Shown here one piece after another: positions 38,298 to 46,812 of a stretch of DNA of 64,000 nt (positions are counted from its first letter, which is position 1; each line of letters begins with the position of its first letter). Under the pieces are notes generated by a model. The model searched no databases, was not told where the DNA came from, and worked only from the letters and a program-made list of their open reading frames with translations. The stretch is from Actinomyces haliotis. GTDB taxonomy: Bacteria > Actinomycetota > Actinomycetes > Actinomycetales > Actinomycetaceae. The stretch spans positions 171,807 through 235,806 of the forward strand of contig NZ_JACWNA010000002.1 in assembly GCF_015355765.1 (NCBI RefSeq), in the 5' to 3' direction. The translations under genes were made by a program, and so were the position numbers.

Positions 38298-40058
38298 TCA
38301 GGCGATGCCGAGCACGCCGCGCAGGTCGGACTTGATCTCCTCGAGGCGCTCGGCGGCCGTGCGACGCGCGACCTCGACCGGGTCTTCCGCGTCCACCGGC
38401 ACGACGACCTCGCAGTAGCACTTGAGCTTGGGCTCGGTGCCGGAGGGGCGGATGACGACGCGGTCGTCGTCGGCGGTCTTGAAGATGAGGCCGTCCGTGG
38501 GCGGGAGCTGCTTCCCGTTCCCGTCGCTGGCGCCGTCGAGGAGGTCGAAGACGTCGACGACGGGGGAGCCAGCCAGGCGGGCAGGGGCGCCGCCGGCGCG
38601 CAGGCGCTCCATAGAGTCGGTGATGAAGGAGCGGTCCTCGACGCGCACGCTCAGCGGGCTCGTCGCGTACAGCCCGTGCTCGCGGGCGAGGCGGTCGAGG
38701 AGGTCCGTGATCGTCCGCCCCTGCTGCTTGAGGACGCTCGCCAGGACGGCGAGGCGCACCGAGGCGGAGATGCCGTCCTTGTCCCGCACGGACAGCGGGT
38801 CGACGCAGTACCCGAGGGCCTCCTCGTAGCCGTAGACGAGGTGCGGCACGCGGCTGATCCACTTGAAGCCGGTGAGCGTGATGCGGTGGCCGAGGCCGTG
38901 CGCCTGGGCGATGCGGCGCAGGAGCCGGGAGGAGACGATGGAGTTCGCGAGGATCCCGGTGCCGGTGAAGGAGGCGAGCTCGGCCGCCTGCTCTCCGAGC
39001 ACGGAGCCGACCTCGTCACCGGTGAGCTGGCGCCAGCCGCCGGGGGCGTGCTCGTCGGGGACGGCCGCGGAGCAGCGGTCGGCGTCGGGGTCGTTGGCGA
39101 GGACGAGGTCCGCGCCGACCTCCTTTGCCAGTGCCAGGGAGAGGTCGAGGGCGCCGGGCTCCTCCGGATTCGGGAAGGAAACGGTGGGGAAGTCCGGGTC
39201 CGGCTCGAACTGCTCGGGGACGACGACGACGTCGTCGAAGCCGGCGCGGTACAGGGCCTCGCGGCAGATCTCGCCGCCCACGCCGTGCATGGCGGTGAGG
39301 ACGATCTTGAGCGGGGCGGCGGCGCCGGTGCGCGCGACGCGGGAGGCGACGTCCGTGTACTCCTCGATGAGCTCGGTGCCGATGGTCTCCCAGCCGGACT
39401 CCGGCATGGGGACGTCGGCGAGGGCGCCGACGGCGGCGATCCGGGAGGCGATCTCGCCGTCGTAGGGCGGGACGATCTGGGCGCCCTGGCCGGAGTCGGT
39501 GACGGCGCGGCCACCGAGGTACACCTTGTAGCCGTTGTCCTGAGGCGGGTTGTGCGAGGCGGTCACCATGACGCCGGCGTCGGCGCCGAGGCTGCGCAGG
39601 GCGAAGGCGAGGACCGGGGTGGGGGCGCAGCGGTCGAAGAGGATCGCCCTGCCCCCGGCCCCGGTGACGACGCTGGCGGTGTCGCGCGCGAAGACGTCGG
39701 AGTTGTGCCGGGCGTCGTACCCGATGACGACCGTGAAGCCCTCTCCGAGGGTCTCGCGCAGGTAGGCGGCCAGGCCGGCTGCCGCGCGGATGACGACGAC
39801 GCGGTTCATGCGGTTGGGGCCGCCGCCGAGGCGGCCGCGCAGCCCGGCGGTGCCGAACTGGAGCGTTCCGGAGAAGGCGTCGGCGAGCTCGGCCGTGGCG
39901 GCCTCCCGCTCGGAGGGGGTGCCGGCCTGGGAGGTGGTGAGGAGGGCACGGAGCTCGTCACGGGTGGCGGCGTCGGGATCCTCGTCGATCCAGGCGTTGA
40001 CGGCGTTCATGAGAGAGGTCTGGTCAGCGTTGAGAGCGGCCTCGGGGGACTGGGTCAT
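38298..40058 (-). CDS. Alpha-D-phosphohexomutase family enzyme (PgmB/PmmB type)
   Basis: The 586-residue protein has the four-domain phosphohexomutase fold. FGTAGLRGRLGGGPNRMN opens domain 1, VMVTASHNPPQDNGYKVY carries the phosphoserine, the metal loop reads ANDPDADRC, the sugar loop lies near GYEEALGY, and VIRPSGTEPKLKCY binds phosphate. This long subtype acts on glucose or mannose phosphates, but relatives serve as phosphopentomutases. Since no deoB is seen and DeoA makes deoxyribose-1-phosphate, this enzyme might supply the missing step. The ATG at 40058 has TAGCGT 7 bases upstream and supersedes a longer open frame. Confidence 0.88.
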   Translation of the reverse strand: MTQSPEAALNADQTSLMNAVNAWIDEDPDAATRDELRALLTTSQAGTPSEREAATAELADAFSGTLQFGTAGLRGRLGGGPNRMNRVVVIRAAAGLAAYLRETLGEGFTVVIGYDARHNSDVFARDTASVVTGAGGRAILFDRCAPTPVLAFALRSLGADAGVMVTASHNPPQDNGYKVYLGGRAVTDSGQGAQIVPPYDGEIASRIAAVGALADVPMPESGWETIGTELIEEYTDVASRVARTGAAAPLKIVLTAMHGVGGEICREALYRAGFDDVVVVPEQFEPDPDFPTVSFPNPEEPGALDLSLALAKEVGADLVLANDPDADRCSAAVPDEHAPGGWRQLTGDEVGSVLGEQAAELASFTGTGILANSIVSSRLLRRIAQAHGLGHRITLTGFKWISRVPHLVYGYEEALGYCVDPLSVRDKDGISASVRLAVLASVLKQQGRTITDLLDRLAREHGLYATSPLSVRVEDRSFITDSMERLRAGGAPARLAGSPVVDVFDLLDGASDGNGKQLPPTDGLIFKTADDDRVVIRPSGTEPKLKCYCEVVVPVDAEDPVEVARRTAAERLEEIKSDLRGVLGIA

Positions 40059-40065
40059 GCATCCG

Positions 40066-40071
40066 ACGCTA
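40066..40071 (-). promoter_or_regulatory. -10 box TAGCGT of the phosphohexomutase gene (leaderless)
   Basis: TAGCGT lies 7 bases before the ATG at 40058 on the minus strand. Confidence 0.5.
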
Positions 40072-40373
40072 CCGGGACGACGACGCGGATCGCGTGTGTC
40101 GTGACCGTGCTCATGGGTGGTGGTGACCACAGGTGCGGCGCGCGCTCGCAACGTTTCCGCGTGCTCGTCCGCGCGCGTGCCGTGGCTCACGGCACCGGCG
40201 TCCCCGTCACCTCGTCGCCGTTCAGCTTGAGTAGATCGAGCATCGACCGCATACTTATGTGCTCATCACAGGCGGGCGAGGTTAGTCTCGGATGCGGCCC
40301 GGGGCGAGAGCGGCGGGCCTCGTGGGGGCGTCGTCCCGCCCCCCGGCGCGCGTGCAGCAGGCATGATGTGAGG
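40072..40373. other. Non-coding divergent region
   Basis: No gene is seen in these 302 bases. An AT-richer patch lies at about 40215-40265 (with CATACTTATG). CATGAT at 40362-40367 is 6 bases before the next ATG and could be its -10. Confidence 0.4.
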
Positions 40374-41999
40374 ATGAGCACGCAGCACCCCGACGACGCA
40401 CGCACGAGCACGACGACGACGCAGAGCGCCGGCACCGGTCGACCGACCGCCCCTGACGCCTCCGAGACGGGGGCGGAGCGCTCGCGCCCGGCGGGAGCCG
40501 CCGTCGCCGGTGCCCCGGCCGGCGCCCCGAGCCTGCGTCGCACCGACCTCGACCCCGGCGCCTCGCCCGTGCGCCAGGGCCTGCGGGTCGTCATCCTCGG
40601 CGGCGGCCCCGGCGGCTACGAGGCCGCCCTCGTCGCGGCCCAGCTCGGGGCGCGCACCCAGCTCATCGAGGCCAAGGGCATCGGCGGCTCCGCCGTTCTC
40701 ACGGACGTCGTCCCGTCCAAGACCCTCATCGCCACCGCCGAGTGGCTCACCACCACCGAGCAGGCCCACGAGCTCGGCATCACCGTCGGTGACGGCGAGC
40801 AGGTCGCTCACGTCGACCTCGGGGCCGTCAACGGCCGGGTGCGCGGTCTCGCCGGTGACCAGTCGCGCGACCTCACCGCGCGCATGGCCGAGAAGGGCAT
40901 CGAGGTGATCCGCGGCCGCGGTCGTCTCGGGACGCTCGACGACGAGGGGGTCCGCACCGTCCACGTCGCCGAGGGCGACGGCCGCGAGGCCGGGGTCGAG
41001 CGCGACCTGCTCGCCGACGTCGTCCTCGTCTCCACCGGCGCCCGCCCGCGCGTCCTGCCGGACGCGGCGCCCGACGGCAGGCGGATCCTCACCTGGACCC
41101 AGCTCTACGACCTCGCCGAGCTCCCCGAGCACCTCATCGTCGTCGGCTCCGGCGTGACCGGTGCGGAGTTCGCCGGCGCCTACCTCGCGCTCGGCTCCCG
41201 TGTCACCCTCGTCTCCAGCCGCGATCGGGTCCTCCCCACTGTCGACGCGGACGCCGCGAACCTCGTCGAGGCCGGCTTCCGGCGCCGAGGCATGGAGGTC
41301 CTCTCCGGCGCTCGTGCCCAGGCTGCCCGGGTCGTGGGGGAGGGGACCGAGGACGAGCGCGTCGAGGTGACCCTCGCTGACGGACGGGTCGTCTCGGGAT
41401 CGCACTGCCTCATGGCGGTCGGCGCCGTCCCCGCAACCGACGGGATCGGCCTGGAGGAGGCGGGCGTCGGCGTCACGGAGTCCGGCCACGTCCGGGTGGA
41501 CCGGGTCTCGCGCACGACGGCCTACCGCGTCTACGCCGCCGGCGACTGCACCGGCGTCCTCCCGCTCGCCTCCGTCGCCGCCATGCAGGGGCGCACCGCC
41601 ATGCGCCACGCCCTCGGCGACGCCGTCGCCCCGCTCGCCGTCGAGACCGTCGCCCAGGCGGTCTTCACCGTCCCCGAGATCGCCGCCATCGGCATCACCG
41701 AGGCCGAGGCCTCCACCGGCGAGTACGACGCCGTCTCCACGACCGTCCCGCTCGCGCGCAACCCGAGGGCGAAGATGCTCGGCCTCAACGAGGGCTTCAT
41801 CAAGCTCTTCTCGCAGCGCCGCACGGGGGAGGTCCTCGGCGGCGTCGTCGTCGGCACCCGGGCCAGCGAGCAGATCCTCGCCGTCACCCTGGCGGTCACG
41901 CACCGCCTCACCGTCGAGCAGATGATGAACGCCTTCAGCGTCTACCCGTCCCTGTCCGGCACGCTCACGGAGGCGGCGCGCCAGCTCCACGTGCGCTGA
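40374..41999 (+). CDS. NAD(P)H-quinone dehydrogenase of the lipoamide dehydrogenase fold
   Basis: The 541-residue flavoprotein has a roughly 65-residue polar leader. The FAD motif VVILGGGPGGYEAALVAAQLG is followed by the NAD(P)-binding VVGSGVTGAEFAGAYLALG, YAAGDCTG, and the dimerisation domain ending in VYPSLSGTLTEAARQL. Where true lipoamide dehydrogenases have CxxxxC it reads GIGGSAVLTDVVPSKT, without the redox cysteines. This matches LpdA (Rv3303c) of M. tuberculosis, which reduces quinones rather than lipoamide. The ATG at 40374 is taken as the first start after the divergent gap. Confidence 0.88.
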   Translation: MSTQHPDDARTSTTTTQSAGTGRPTAPDASETGAERSRPAGAAVAGAPAGAPSLRRTDLDPGASPVRQGLRVVILGGGPGGYEAALVAAQLGARTQLIEAKGIGGSAVLTDVVPSKTLIATAEWLTTTEQAHELGITVGDGEQVAHVDLGAVNGRVRGLAGDQSRDLTARMAEKGIEVIRGRGRLGTLDDEGVRTVHVAEGDGREAGVERDLLADVVLVSTGARPRVLPDAAPDGRRILTWTQLYDLAELPEHLIVVGSGVTGAEFAGAYLALGSRVTLVSSRDRVLPTVDADAANLVEAGFRRRGMEVLSGARAQAARVVGEGTEDERVEVTLADGRVVSGSHCLMAVGAVPATDGIGLEEAGVGVTESGHVRVDRVSRTTAYRVYAAGDCTGVLPLASVAAMQGRTAMRHALGDAVAPLAVETVAQAVFTVPEIAAIGITEAEASTGEYDAVSTTVPLARNPRAKMLGLNEGFIKLFSQRRTGEVLGGVVVGTRASEQILAVTLAVTHRLTVEQMMNAFSVYPSLSGTLTEAARQLHVR

Positions 42000-42079
42000 C
42001 GCGAGGGGTTGGGCACCGGGCGGGATCGTGATCATCTCGTGACCTCACATCCTGGTCTCCCGGATCAGTCAGTGCGGCA

Positions 42080-42085
42080 TAGGGT
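42080..42085 (+). promoter_or_regulatory. -10 box TAGGGT of the first GNAT gene (leaderless)
   Basis: TAGGGT lies 6 bases before the ATG at 42092. Confidence 0.5.
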
Positions 42086-42091
42086 TCAGTT

Positions 42092-42754
42092 ATGCCCTAC
42101 TGCCTGAGTGCGGAGGTCCCTGCCTCCGCCTGCTCCGTCACGCCCGCGGCACCCGCGGACGCGTCCGAGGCCGCCCGCGTCCTCGCCGAGGCCTTCCAGG
42201 ACGACGCGCCCTTGCGCGCCACGCTGGGCCTGCACGGACCCGTGCCACCCTCGCGCTCCGCCGGCCTCTTCGCCTGCATCCTCGAGGACGGGCCGCTGCC
42301 CTCCGGCACCGTCGACGTCGCCCGGATCGACGGACGGATCGTCGGGGTCGGGGTGTGGATCTGCCCCACGGGCACCCACGTCGGCCTGCGCGGTCACGCG
42401 CGCACCCTGCCGCGCTACGTGCGCGCCCTGGGGCTGTCCGGCGCGCTGCGCGCCGCCCGCACCGACGACGTCGTGGCGGCGCACCGCCCGCAGCGGCCGT
42501 CCTGGTACCTCAAGGTCCTCGGAGTCGCCCCCGAGCACCGAGGCCGGGGGATCGGCACCGCGCTCATGCGCTACCGGCTCGCGATCATCGACGCCGAGGA
42601 CGACGACGCCTACCTCGAGTCCTCGACCCCCGAGTCGGGACGCGTCTACGAGCGCCTCGGCTTCACTCCCATGCGCCCGGTCGAGGCGTGGGAAGGCGCG
42701 CGACCGTGGGCGATGTGGCGCGAGCGGGTCTCCCACCGCGGCGGCCAGGACTGA
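42092..42754 (+). CDS. GNAT-family N-acetyltransferase
   Basis: The 220-residue protein has the GNAT acetyl-CoA loop WYLKVLGVAPEHRGRGIGTALMRY (residues about 137-160) and the final VYERLGFTPMRPVEAW strand. Its acceptor substrate cannot be inferred. It converges on another GNAT gene with only 10 bp between stops. Confidence 0.88.
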   Translation: MPYCLSAEVPASACSVTPAAPADASEAARVLAEAFQDDAPLRATLGLHGPVPPSRSAGLFACILEDGPLPSGTVDVARIDGRIVGVGVWICPTGTHVGLRGHARTLPRYVRALGLSGALRAARTDDVVAAHRPQRPSWYLKVLGVAPEHRGRGIGTALMRYRLAIIDAEDDDAYLESSTPESGRVYERLGFTPMRPVEAWEGARPWAMWRERVSHRGGQD

Positions 42755-42764
42755 GGTCCGGGAC

Positions 42765-43385
42765 TCAGGCTCCCGGTCGCCGGAGCGAGTGCCAGAGCGG
42801 CTCGAGCTCGAAGCCGAGCGCCTTGTTCATGGCGAGGCTGCCGGCGTTGACCGCGGCCCCGCCGGTGCCCCACACGCGTGCTCCCAGTGAGTAGGTCGTG
42901 AGGATGCTGAGCGCCTTGACGGCCTTCGCGAGGCCGTGGCGCCGGTGCTTGCGCGCGACGGCGGTCCGGTCGACCTCCCAGCGGTCCTCGTCCTCGAGAT
43001 GCTCGATCGTCGTGAAGGCGGCGAGGGACCCGTCAGCGGCGCGGGCGCCGAAGGCGAGCCAGCGGTCAGTGCGCAGAAGCTCCTCGAGATCGTCCGGCGC
43101 GGGTGTCGCGGGTGTCGCAGGCGTGGCGGGGTAGTCGGGGAGCACGGCGGCCTGAAGCGTGCGAAGGTCCTCGGCGTCCTGGGCGTGCAGCCGCTCCACG
43201 GAGTAGCCGTCGTCCTGGGCCACTGCCACCGCGTCGAGGAGGAGGGAGAGGTCGGCGTCGTCGCCGAGGCGGAGCCGGGCGCCCCATGACTCCGCGACGA
43301 CCTCCCAGCCCTCCGCGAGGAGCCGGGCGTGCTCGGGGTCGTCCTCGCGCAGGATCCGGATGCTGTCGTCCTGAGTAGAGGTCAC
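42765..43385 (-). CDS. GNAT-family protein with a PAT repeat
   Basis: The 206-residue protein matches GNAT enzymes in its second half: WEVDRTAVARKHRRHGLAKAVKA carries the acetyl-CoA loop, and NAGSLAMNKALGFELEPLW the last strands. A PATPATPATPAP tract near residue 93 links it to a poorly conserved first half, which may be a second degenerate GNAT-like fold. The GTG start at 43385 is supported by TACGGT 7 bases upstream. It is divergent from dapE with 23 bp between start codons. The substrate is unknown. Confidence 0.8.
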   Translation of the reverse strand: MTSTQDDSIRILREDDPEHARLLAEGWEVVAESWGARLRLGDDADLSLLLDAVAVAQDDGYSVERLHAQDAEDLRTLQAAVLPDYPATPATPATPAPDDLEELLRTDRWLAFGARAADGSLAAFTTIEHLEDEDRWEVDRTAVARKHRRHGLAKAVKALSILTTYSLGARVWGTGGAAVNAGSLAMNKALGFELEPLWHSLRRPGA

Positions 43386-43408
43386 GGCACCGACCGTACC
43401 CTGGCCGC
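43386..43408. promoter_or_regulatory. Overlapping divergent leaderless promoters in 23 bp
   Basis: TACCCT at 43397-43402 (plus strand, 6 bases before the dapE ATG) and TACGGT at 43398-43393 (minus strand, 7 bases before the GNAT GTG) share two base pairs. Each -35 region must therefore lie inside the other gene's coding start. Confidence 0.55.
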
Positions 43409-44617
43409 ATGAGCGAGCAGCCCGAGAGCCCCGGACCCGCCAGCGCCCCCGTCGTCCTGCCCGCGCTGGACGGCGACCCCGTCGAGATCGCCCGCGGTCT
43501 CGTCGACGTCCGCTCCGTCTCCGGGGAGGAGACCGGGCTCGCCGACGCCGTCGAGCTTGCTCTGCGGACCTACGACCACCTCGAGGTCCTGCGGCACGGA
43601 GACACCGTCGTCGCGCGGACCAACCTGGGCCTCGCAGAGCGCGTCATCGTCGCCGGGCACCTCGACACCGTGCCCGTCGCCGTCACGCCCGACCAGCCGG
43701 AGGGCAACGTCCCCGGTCGCCTCGAGACCCGCGACGGCGCGGAGGTCCTGTGGGGGCGCGGCTCGGTCGACATGAAGGGCGGCGACGCCGTCATCCTCCA
43801 CCTCGCGGCCACCCTCACCGCCCCGCGCCGCGACGTCACCTGGGTCCTCTACGACCACGAGGAGGTCGAGGCCTCCCTCAACGGACTCGGCCGTGCGCTC
43901 GACGCCCACCCCGACTGGTTCACGGCGGACCTCGCCGTCCTCGGCGAGCCAACCGCGGGCGACATCGAGGGCGGCTGCAACGGCACCCTCCGCCTCATCC
44001 TCGACGTGCCGGGTCGTGCCGCCCACTCCGGGCGCGCCTGGGTGGGCGCCAACGCCGTCCACGCCGCGGGCGTGCTGATCGGTCGCGCCGCCGCCGCGCC
44101 CGTGCGCACCGTCGACGTCGAGGGCCTCGCCTACCGCGAGGGCTTCAACGTCACCCTCATCGAGGGTGGCGTGGCCGCGAACACTATCCCGCCGTCGTGC
44201 AGGATCGCCGTCAACTACCGCTTCGCTCCGGACCTCCCGGCCGAGGCCGCGCTCGCCCGCGCCAAGCGCGTCCTCGCGGGCCTGCCCGTCGACGGGAGCG
44301 GCGACGACGGTGCGACCGACCCCGTTATCGACGGCGGCACCGGTCCCGTCACCGTCACTCTGGACGACCTCAGCCCGGCCGCCCGCCCCGGCCTCGACTC
44401 GCCGCTCGCCGCCGAGCTCATCGACGCGGTGCGCCGGCGCGGGGGAGCGGTCGGTCCCAAGTACGGGTGGACCGACGTCGCCCGCTTCTCCGCAGCCGGG
44501 ATCCCGGCCGTCAACCTCGGCCCCGGCGACGCCCTCCTCGCCCACACCGACGACGAGCACTGCCCCGTCGGCCAGGTGCGCGGCGTGGCCGAGGTCCTGC
44601 GCGACTGGCTCTCCTGA
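43409..44617 (+). CDS. dapE: Succinyl-diaminopimelate desuccinylase
   Basis: DapE makes LL-diaminopimelate for lysine and peptidoglycan synthesis. The 402-residue M20 enzyme has VAGHLDTVPVA (metal His and Asp), GRGSVDMKGGDA (bridging Asp), YDHEEVEA (catalytic Glu), and GEPTAGDIEGGCNGTLRL. RAAHSGRAWVG opens the dimerisation lid. The start ATG is given by TACCCT 6 bases upstream. The LOG-family gene follows, as it does in other actinobacteria. Confidence 0.93.
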   Translation: MSEQPESPGPASAPVVLPALDGDPVEIARGLVDVRSVSGEETGLADAVELALRTYDHLEVLRHGDTVVARTNLGLAERVIVAGHLDTVPVAVTPDQPEGNVPGRLETRDGAEVLWGRGSVDMKGGDAVILHLAATLTAPRRDVTWVLYDHEEVEASLNGLGRALDAHPDWFTADLAVLGEPTAGDIEGGCNGTLRLILDVPGRAAHSGRAWVGANAVHAAGVLIGRAAAAPVRTVDVEGLAYREGFNVTLIEGGVAANTIPPSCRIAVNYRFAPDLPAEAALARAKRVLAGLPVDGSGDDGATDPVIDGGTGPVTVTLDDLSPAARPGLDSPLAAELIDAVRRRGGAVGPKYGWTDVARFSAAGIPAVNLGPGDALLAHTDDEHCPVGQVRGVAEVLRDWLS

Positions 44618-44706
44618 GCTCGCGCTCGCGGCGGGGGCGGCCGCGTTCACCCGGCGGCCGGGTGTTGTTCAGGGAGCACGCCCGCGACGGGTGGATCATT
44701 CCCCCT

Positions 44707-45513
44707 ATGACCAAGAGAGAGTCCTACCGCAAGGGTCCGGTGCTGCTGCGCGGCACCCAGATCCCCGCCCAGACGACCGACGCGCGCCTCCTGGCCAGCC
44801 GGGACGACACCGACTGGCTCCACAACGACCCGTGGCGCGTCATGCGCATCCAGGCCGAGTTCGTCGAGGGCTTCGGCGCGCTCGCAGAGCTCGGGCCCGC
44901 GGTCAGCGTGTTCGGCTCGGCGCGCACGAGCCCCGACGCCCCCTCCTACGCCGTCGCCGAGGAGATTGGCCGCCGACTGTCCGACGCCGGCTACGCGGTC
45001 ATCACGGGAGGCGGTCCCGGCGCCATGGAGGCCGCCAACAAGGGTGCCCAGGAGGCGGGCGGCGTCAGCGTCGGCCTCGGCATCGAGCTCCCGCACGAGC
45101 AGGGCATGAACGAGTACGTCGACCTCGGCGTCAGCTTCCGCTACTTCTTCGCCCGCAAGACGATGTTCGTCAAGTACTCCGACGGCTTCGTCGTCATGCC
45201 GGGCGGATTCGGGACCATGGACGAGCTCTTCGAGGCTCTCACCCTCGTCCAGACGCGCAAGGTCCTCTCCTTCCCCGTGGTCCTCGTGGGACGGGAGTAC
45301 TGGGGCGGCCTGGTTGACTGGATCCGCTCGACGCTCGTCGAGGCGGGCACCGTCTCCCCGGAGGACCCCGACCTCCTCCACGTCGTCGACACCGCTGAGG
45401 AGGCCGTCGAGCTCGTCGTCGGCACCGCGAGGCGGGTTCGTGCCGACGCCGCGGCGCAGGCGGCGGCCGAGGCCGCCGCTCAGGCCGTGGAGGCCGCCGA
45501 CGCGATGGAGTGA
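44707..45513 (+). CDS. LOG-family (TIGR00730) Rossmann protein
   Basis: The 268-residue protein has the LOG/lysine-decarboxylase-like fold: VSVFGSARTSPDAP, VITGGGPGAMEAANKGA, and the signature PGGFGTMDELFEALTLVQT. Relatives release cytokinin bases from nucleoside monophosphates. The C-terminal 25 residues are an Ala-rich helix. The ATG at 44707 has GATCAT 7 bases upstream, a weaker form of the leaderless signal. It lies 89 bp after dapE. Confidence 0.9.
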   Translation: MTKRESYRKGPVLLRGTQIPAQTTDARLLASRDDTDWLHNDPWRVMRIQAEFVEGFGALAELGPAVSVFGSARTSPDAPSYAVAEEIGRRLSDAGYAVITGGGPGAMEAANKGAQEAGGVSVGLGIELPHEQGMNEYVDLGVSFRYFFARKTMFVKYSDGFVVMPGGFGTMDELFEALTLVQTRKVLSFPVVLVGREYWGGLVDWIRSTLVEAGTVSPEDPDLLHVVDTAEEAVELVVGTARRVRADAAAQAAAEAAAQAVEAADAME

Positions 45514-45606
45514 GGCGCTCGACTGGATCGTGCCGTGGCGTCAGCAAAGTGGTTGAACCTGAATGGAGTCGGCCACCTTTGCCCGCTGCTTGCGGGTTCC
45601 ATACGG

Positions 45607-45612
45607 TAAGAT
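45607..45612 (+). promoter_or_regulatory. -10 box TAAGAT upstream of the DUF3117 gene
   Basis: TAAGAT is a good TANNNT box with a leader of about 45 bases. GCAAAGTGG at 45544-45552 and CCACCTTTGC at 45573-45582 form an imperfect inverted repeat upstream that could be a regulator site. Confidence 0.45.
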
Positions 45613-45663
45613 CCACCTGGTAGCGCGGGGAGGATCCGCGGAAACGCACCGAAAGGGGAGCCC

Positions 45664-45831
45664 ATGGCTGCCATGAAGCCCAGGACCGGAGACGGGCCGC
45701 TCGAGGTCGTCAAGGAAGGCCGCTCGATCATCATGCGGGTACCGCTCGAGGGCGGCGGCCGCCTCGTCGTCGAGATCACCCCGGACGAGATCAAGGAGCT
45801 CCAGGAGGCTCTGTCCTCCGTCAAGATCTGA
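45664..45831 (+). CDS. DUF3117 small conserved protein
   Basis: This 55-residue protein is fully readable: it starts MAAMKPRTGDGPLEVVKEGR, continues through VPLEGGGRLVVEIT and ends in EIKELQEALSSVKI. It matches the actinobacterial DUF3117 family in length and sequence (Rv1211 in M. tuberculosis). The function is unknown; the shape is a small beta-hairpin with a C-terminal helix. The ATG at 45664 has GAAAGGGGAGCCC upstream, an unusually strong ribosome-binding site for this window. A terminator follows. Confidence 0.9.
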   Translation: MAAMKPRTGDGPLEVVKEGRSIIMRVPLEGGGRLVVEITPDEIKELQEALSSVKI

Positions 45832-45903
45832 GCGCCACGGCCGTCACGCGCCACTGACGCGTCGCGCGGAGCCGCCGCCCGTGAGGCGGAACGGTACGAG
45901 AGA

Positions 45904-45933
45904 GGACCGGGTCCCCCGTGAGGGACCCGGTCC
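45904..45933. terminator. Terminator after the DUF3117 gene
   Basis: A perfect 12-bp stem (45904-45915 with 45922-45933) with a 6-base loop, placed between convergent genes. Confidence 0.75.
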
Positions 45934-45988
45934 TTCGTCGTGCCGGCAGGGCGGCCTCAGGCCGACGTCCGGCGGCGTGGTCCGCTTC

Positions 45989-46624
45989 TCAGGCGGCCTG
46001 CACCGCGACGAGGAGGCCGTCGCCGACGGGCAGGAGCGTCGTGAGCATGTCCTCCCGCTCGCGCAGACGGCGACCGAGCTCGCGGGCCGCGACGGTCTGG
46101 GCGTCGCGGCGCGCGGGGTCACCGACGTGGTCGTTCTGAAGGGCGTGCGTCACCACCAGGGCTCCGCCCGCCCGGAGCATGCGAATGGCGCTCTCGGCGA
46201 GCTCGGCGGCCTCCTCCGGGTCGATGTCGAGGACGACCATGTCGTAGGAGCGGGCGGCCATGCGGGGCATGACGTCGGCCGCTCGGCCCTGGATGAGGCG
46301 CGTGCGCGACGACGGGTACCCGGCGGCCTCGAAGGAACGACGGGCCTCGCGCTGGAGCTCGGCCTCGACGTCGATCGTGGTGAGGACACCCGCCGGGCCC
46401 ATGCCGTCCAGGAGCCAGAGACCTGACACGCCGGTGCCTGTGCCGATCTCCGCGACGGAGCGGGCGCCCACGGCGGCGGTCAGCATGCGCAGGGCGGCAC
46501 CCGTGCCGACGGAGACAGGATCCGTGCCCAGCTCGACACCGCGCACCCGTGCCTGGGCGGCGGGCTCGCCCTCCGAGGCGAAGTCCTCCGTGTAGGACCA
46601 GCTGAGGGTCTTGTCAGCACTCAC
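45989..46624 (-). CDS. O-methyltransferase family 3 (Rv1220c-like)
   Basis: The 211-residue SAM-dependent enzyme has VAEIGTGTGVSGLWLL (motif I), TTIDVEAELQREARRSF (the acidic SAM-ribose position), DMVVLDIDPEEAAELAE and the LRAGGALVVTHAL strand. It belongs to the catechol/caffeoyl-CoA O-methyltransferase type. The acceptor is unknown. The GTG at 46624 has AGGAAAGG upstream. The gene is divergent from tatB, as its M. tuberculosis counterpart is from sigE. Confidence 0.88.
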   Translation of the reverse strand: MSADKTLSWSYTEDFASEGEPAAQARVRGVELGTDPVSVGTGAALRMLTAAVGARSVAEIGTGTGVSGLWLLDGMGPAGVLTTIDVEAELQREARRSFEAAGYPSSRTRLIQGRAADVMPRMAARSYDMVVLDIDPEEAAELAESAIRMLRAGGALVVTHALQNDHVGDPARRDAQTVAARELGRRLREREDMLTTLLPVGDGLLVAVQAA

Positions 46625-46800
46625 GATGTGGCCTTTCCTAACCTGCGTCCTGGCTCGACGCGCCGTGCCGGGCCGCGCGCGGCGCGCGTCGGCTGCGCGC
46701 TCATTGTTCCAGGTCCGCGTCCCGGGCGGGCGCATGGTGCCGTGGCGATGCGCACGCGGGCGGCGTGGGACGGCGCACGTCCGCCGCGCGGGCCGCTCCC

Positions 46801-46806
46801 TATACT
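46801..46806 (+). promoter_or_regulatory. -10 box TATACT of tatB (leaderless)
   Basis: TATACT lies 6 bases before the GTG at 46813 and is the closest match to TATAAT among the leaderless boxes. Confidence 0.6.
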
Positions 46807-46812
46807 TGCCGC

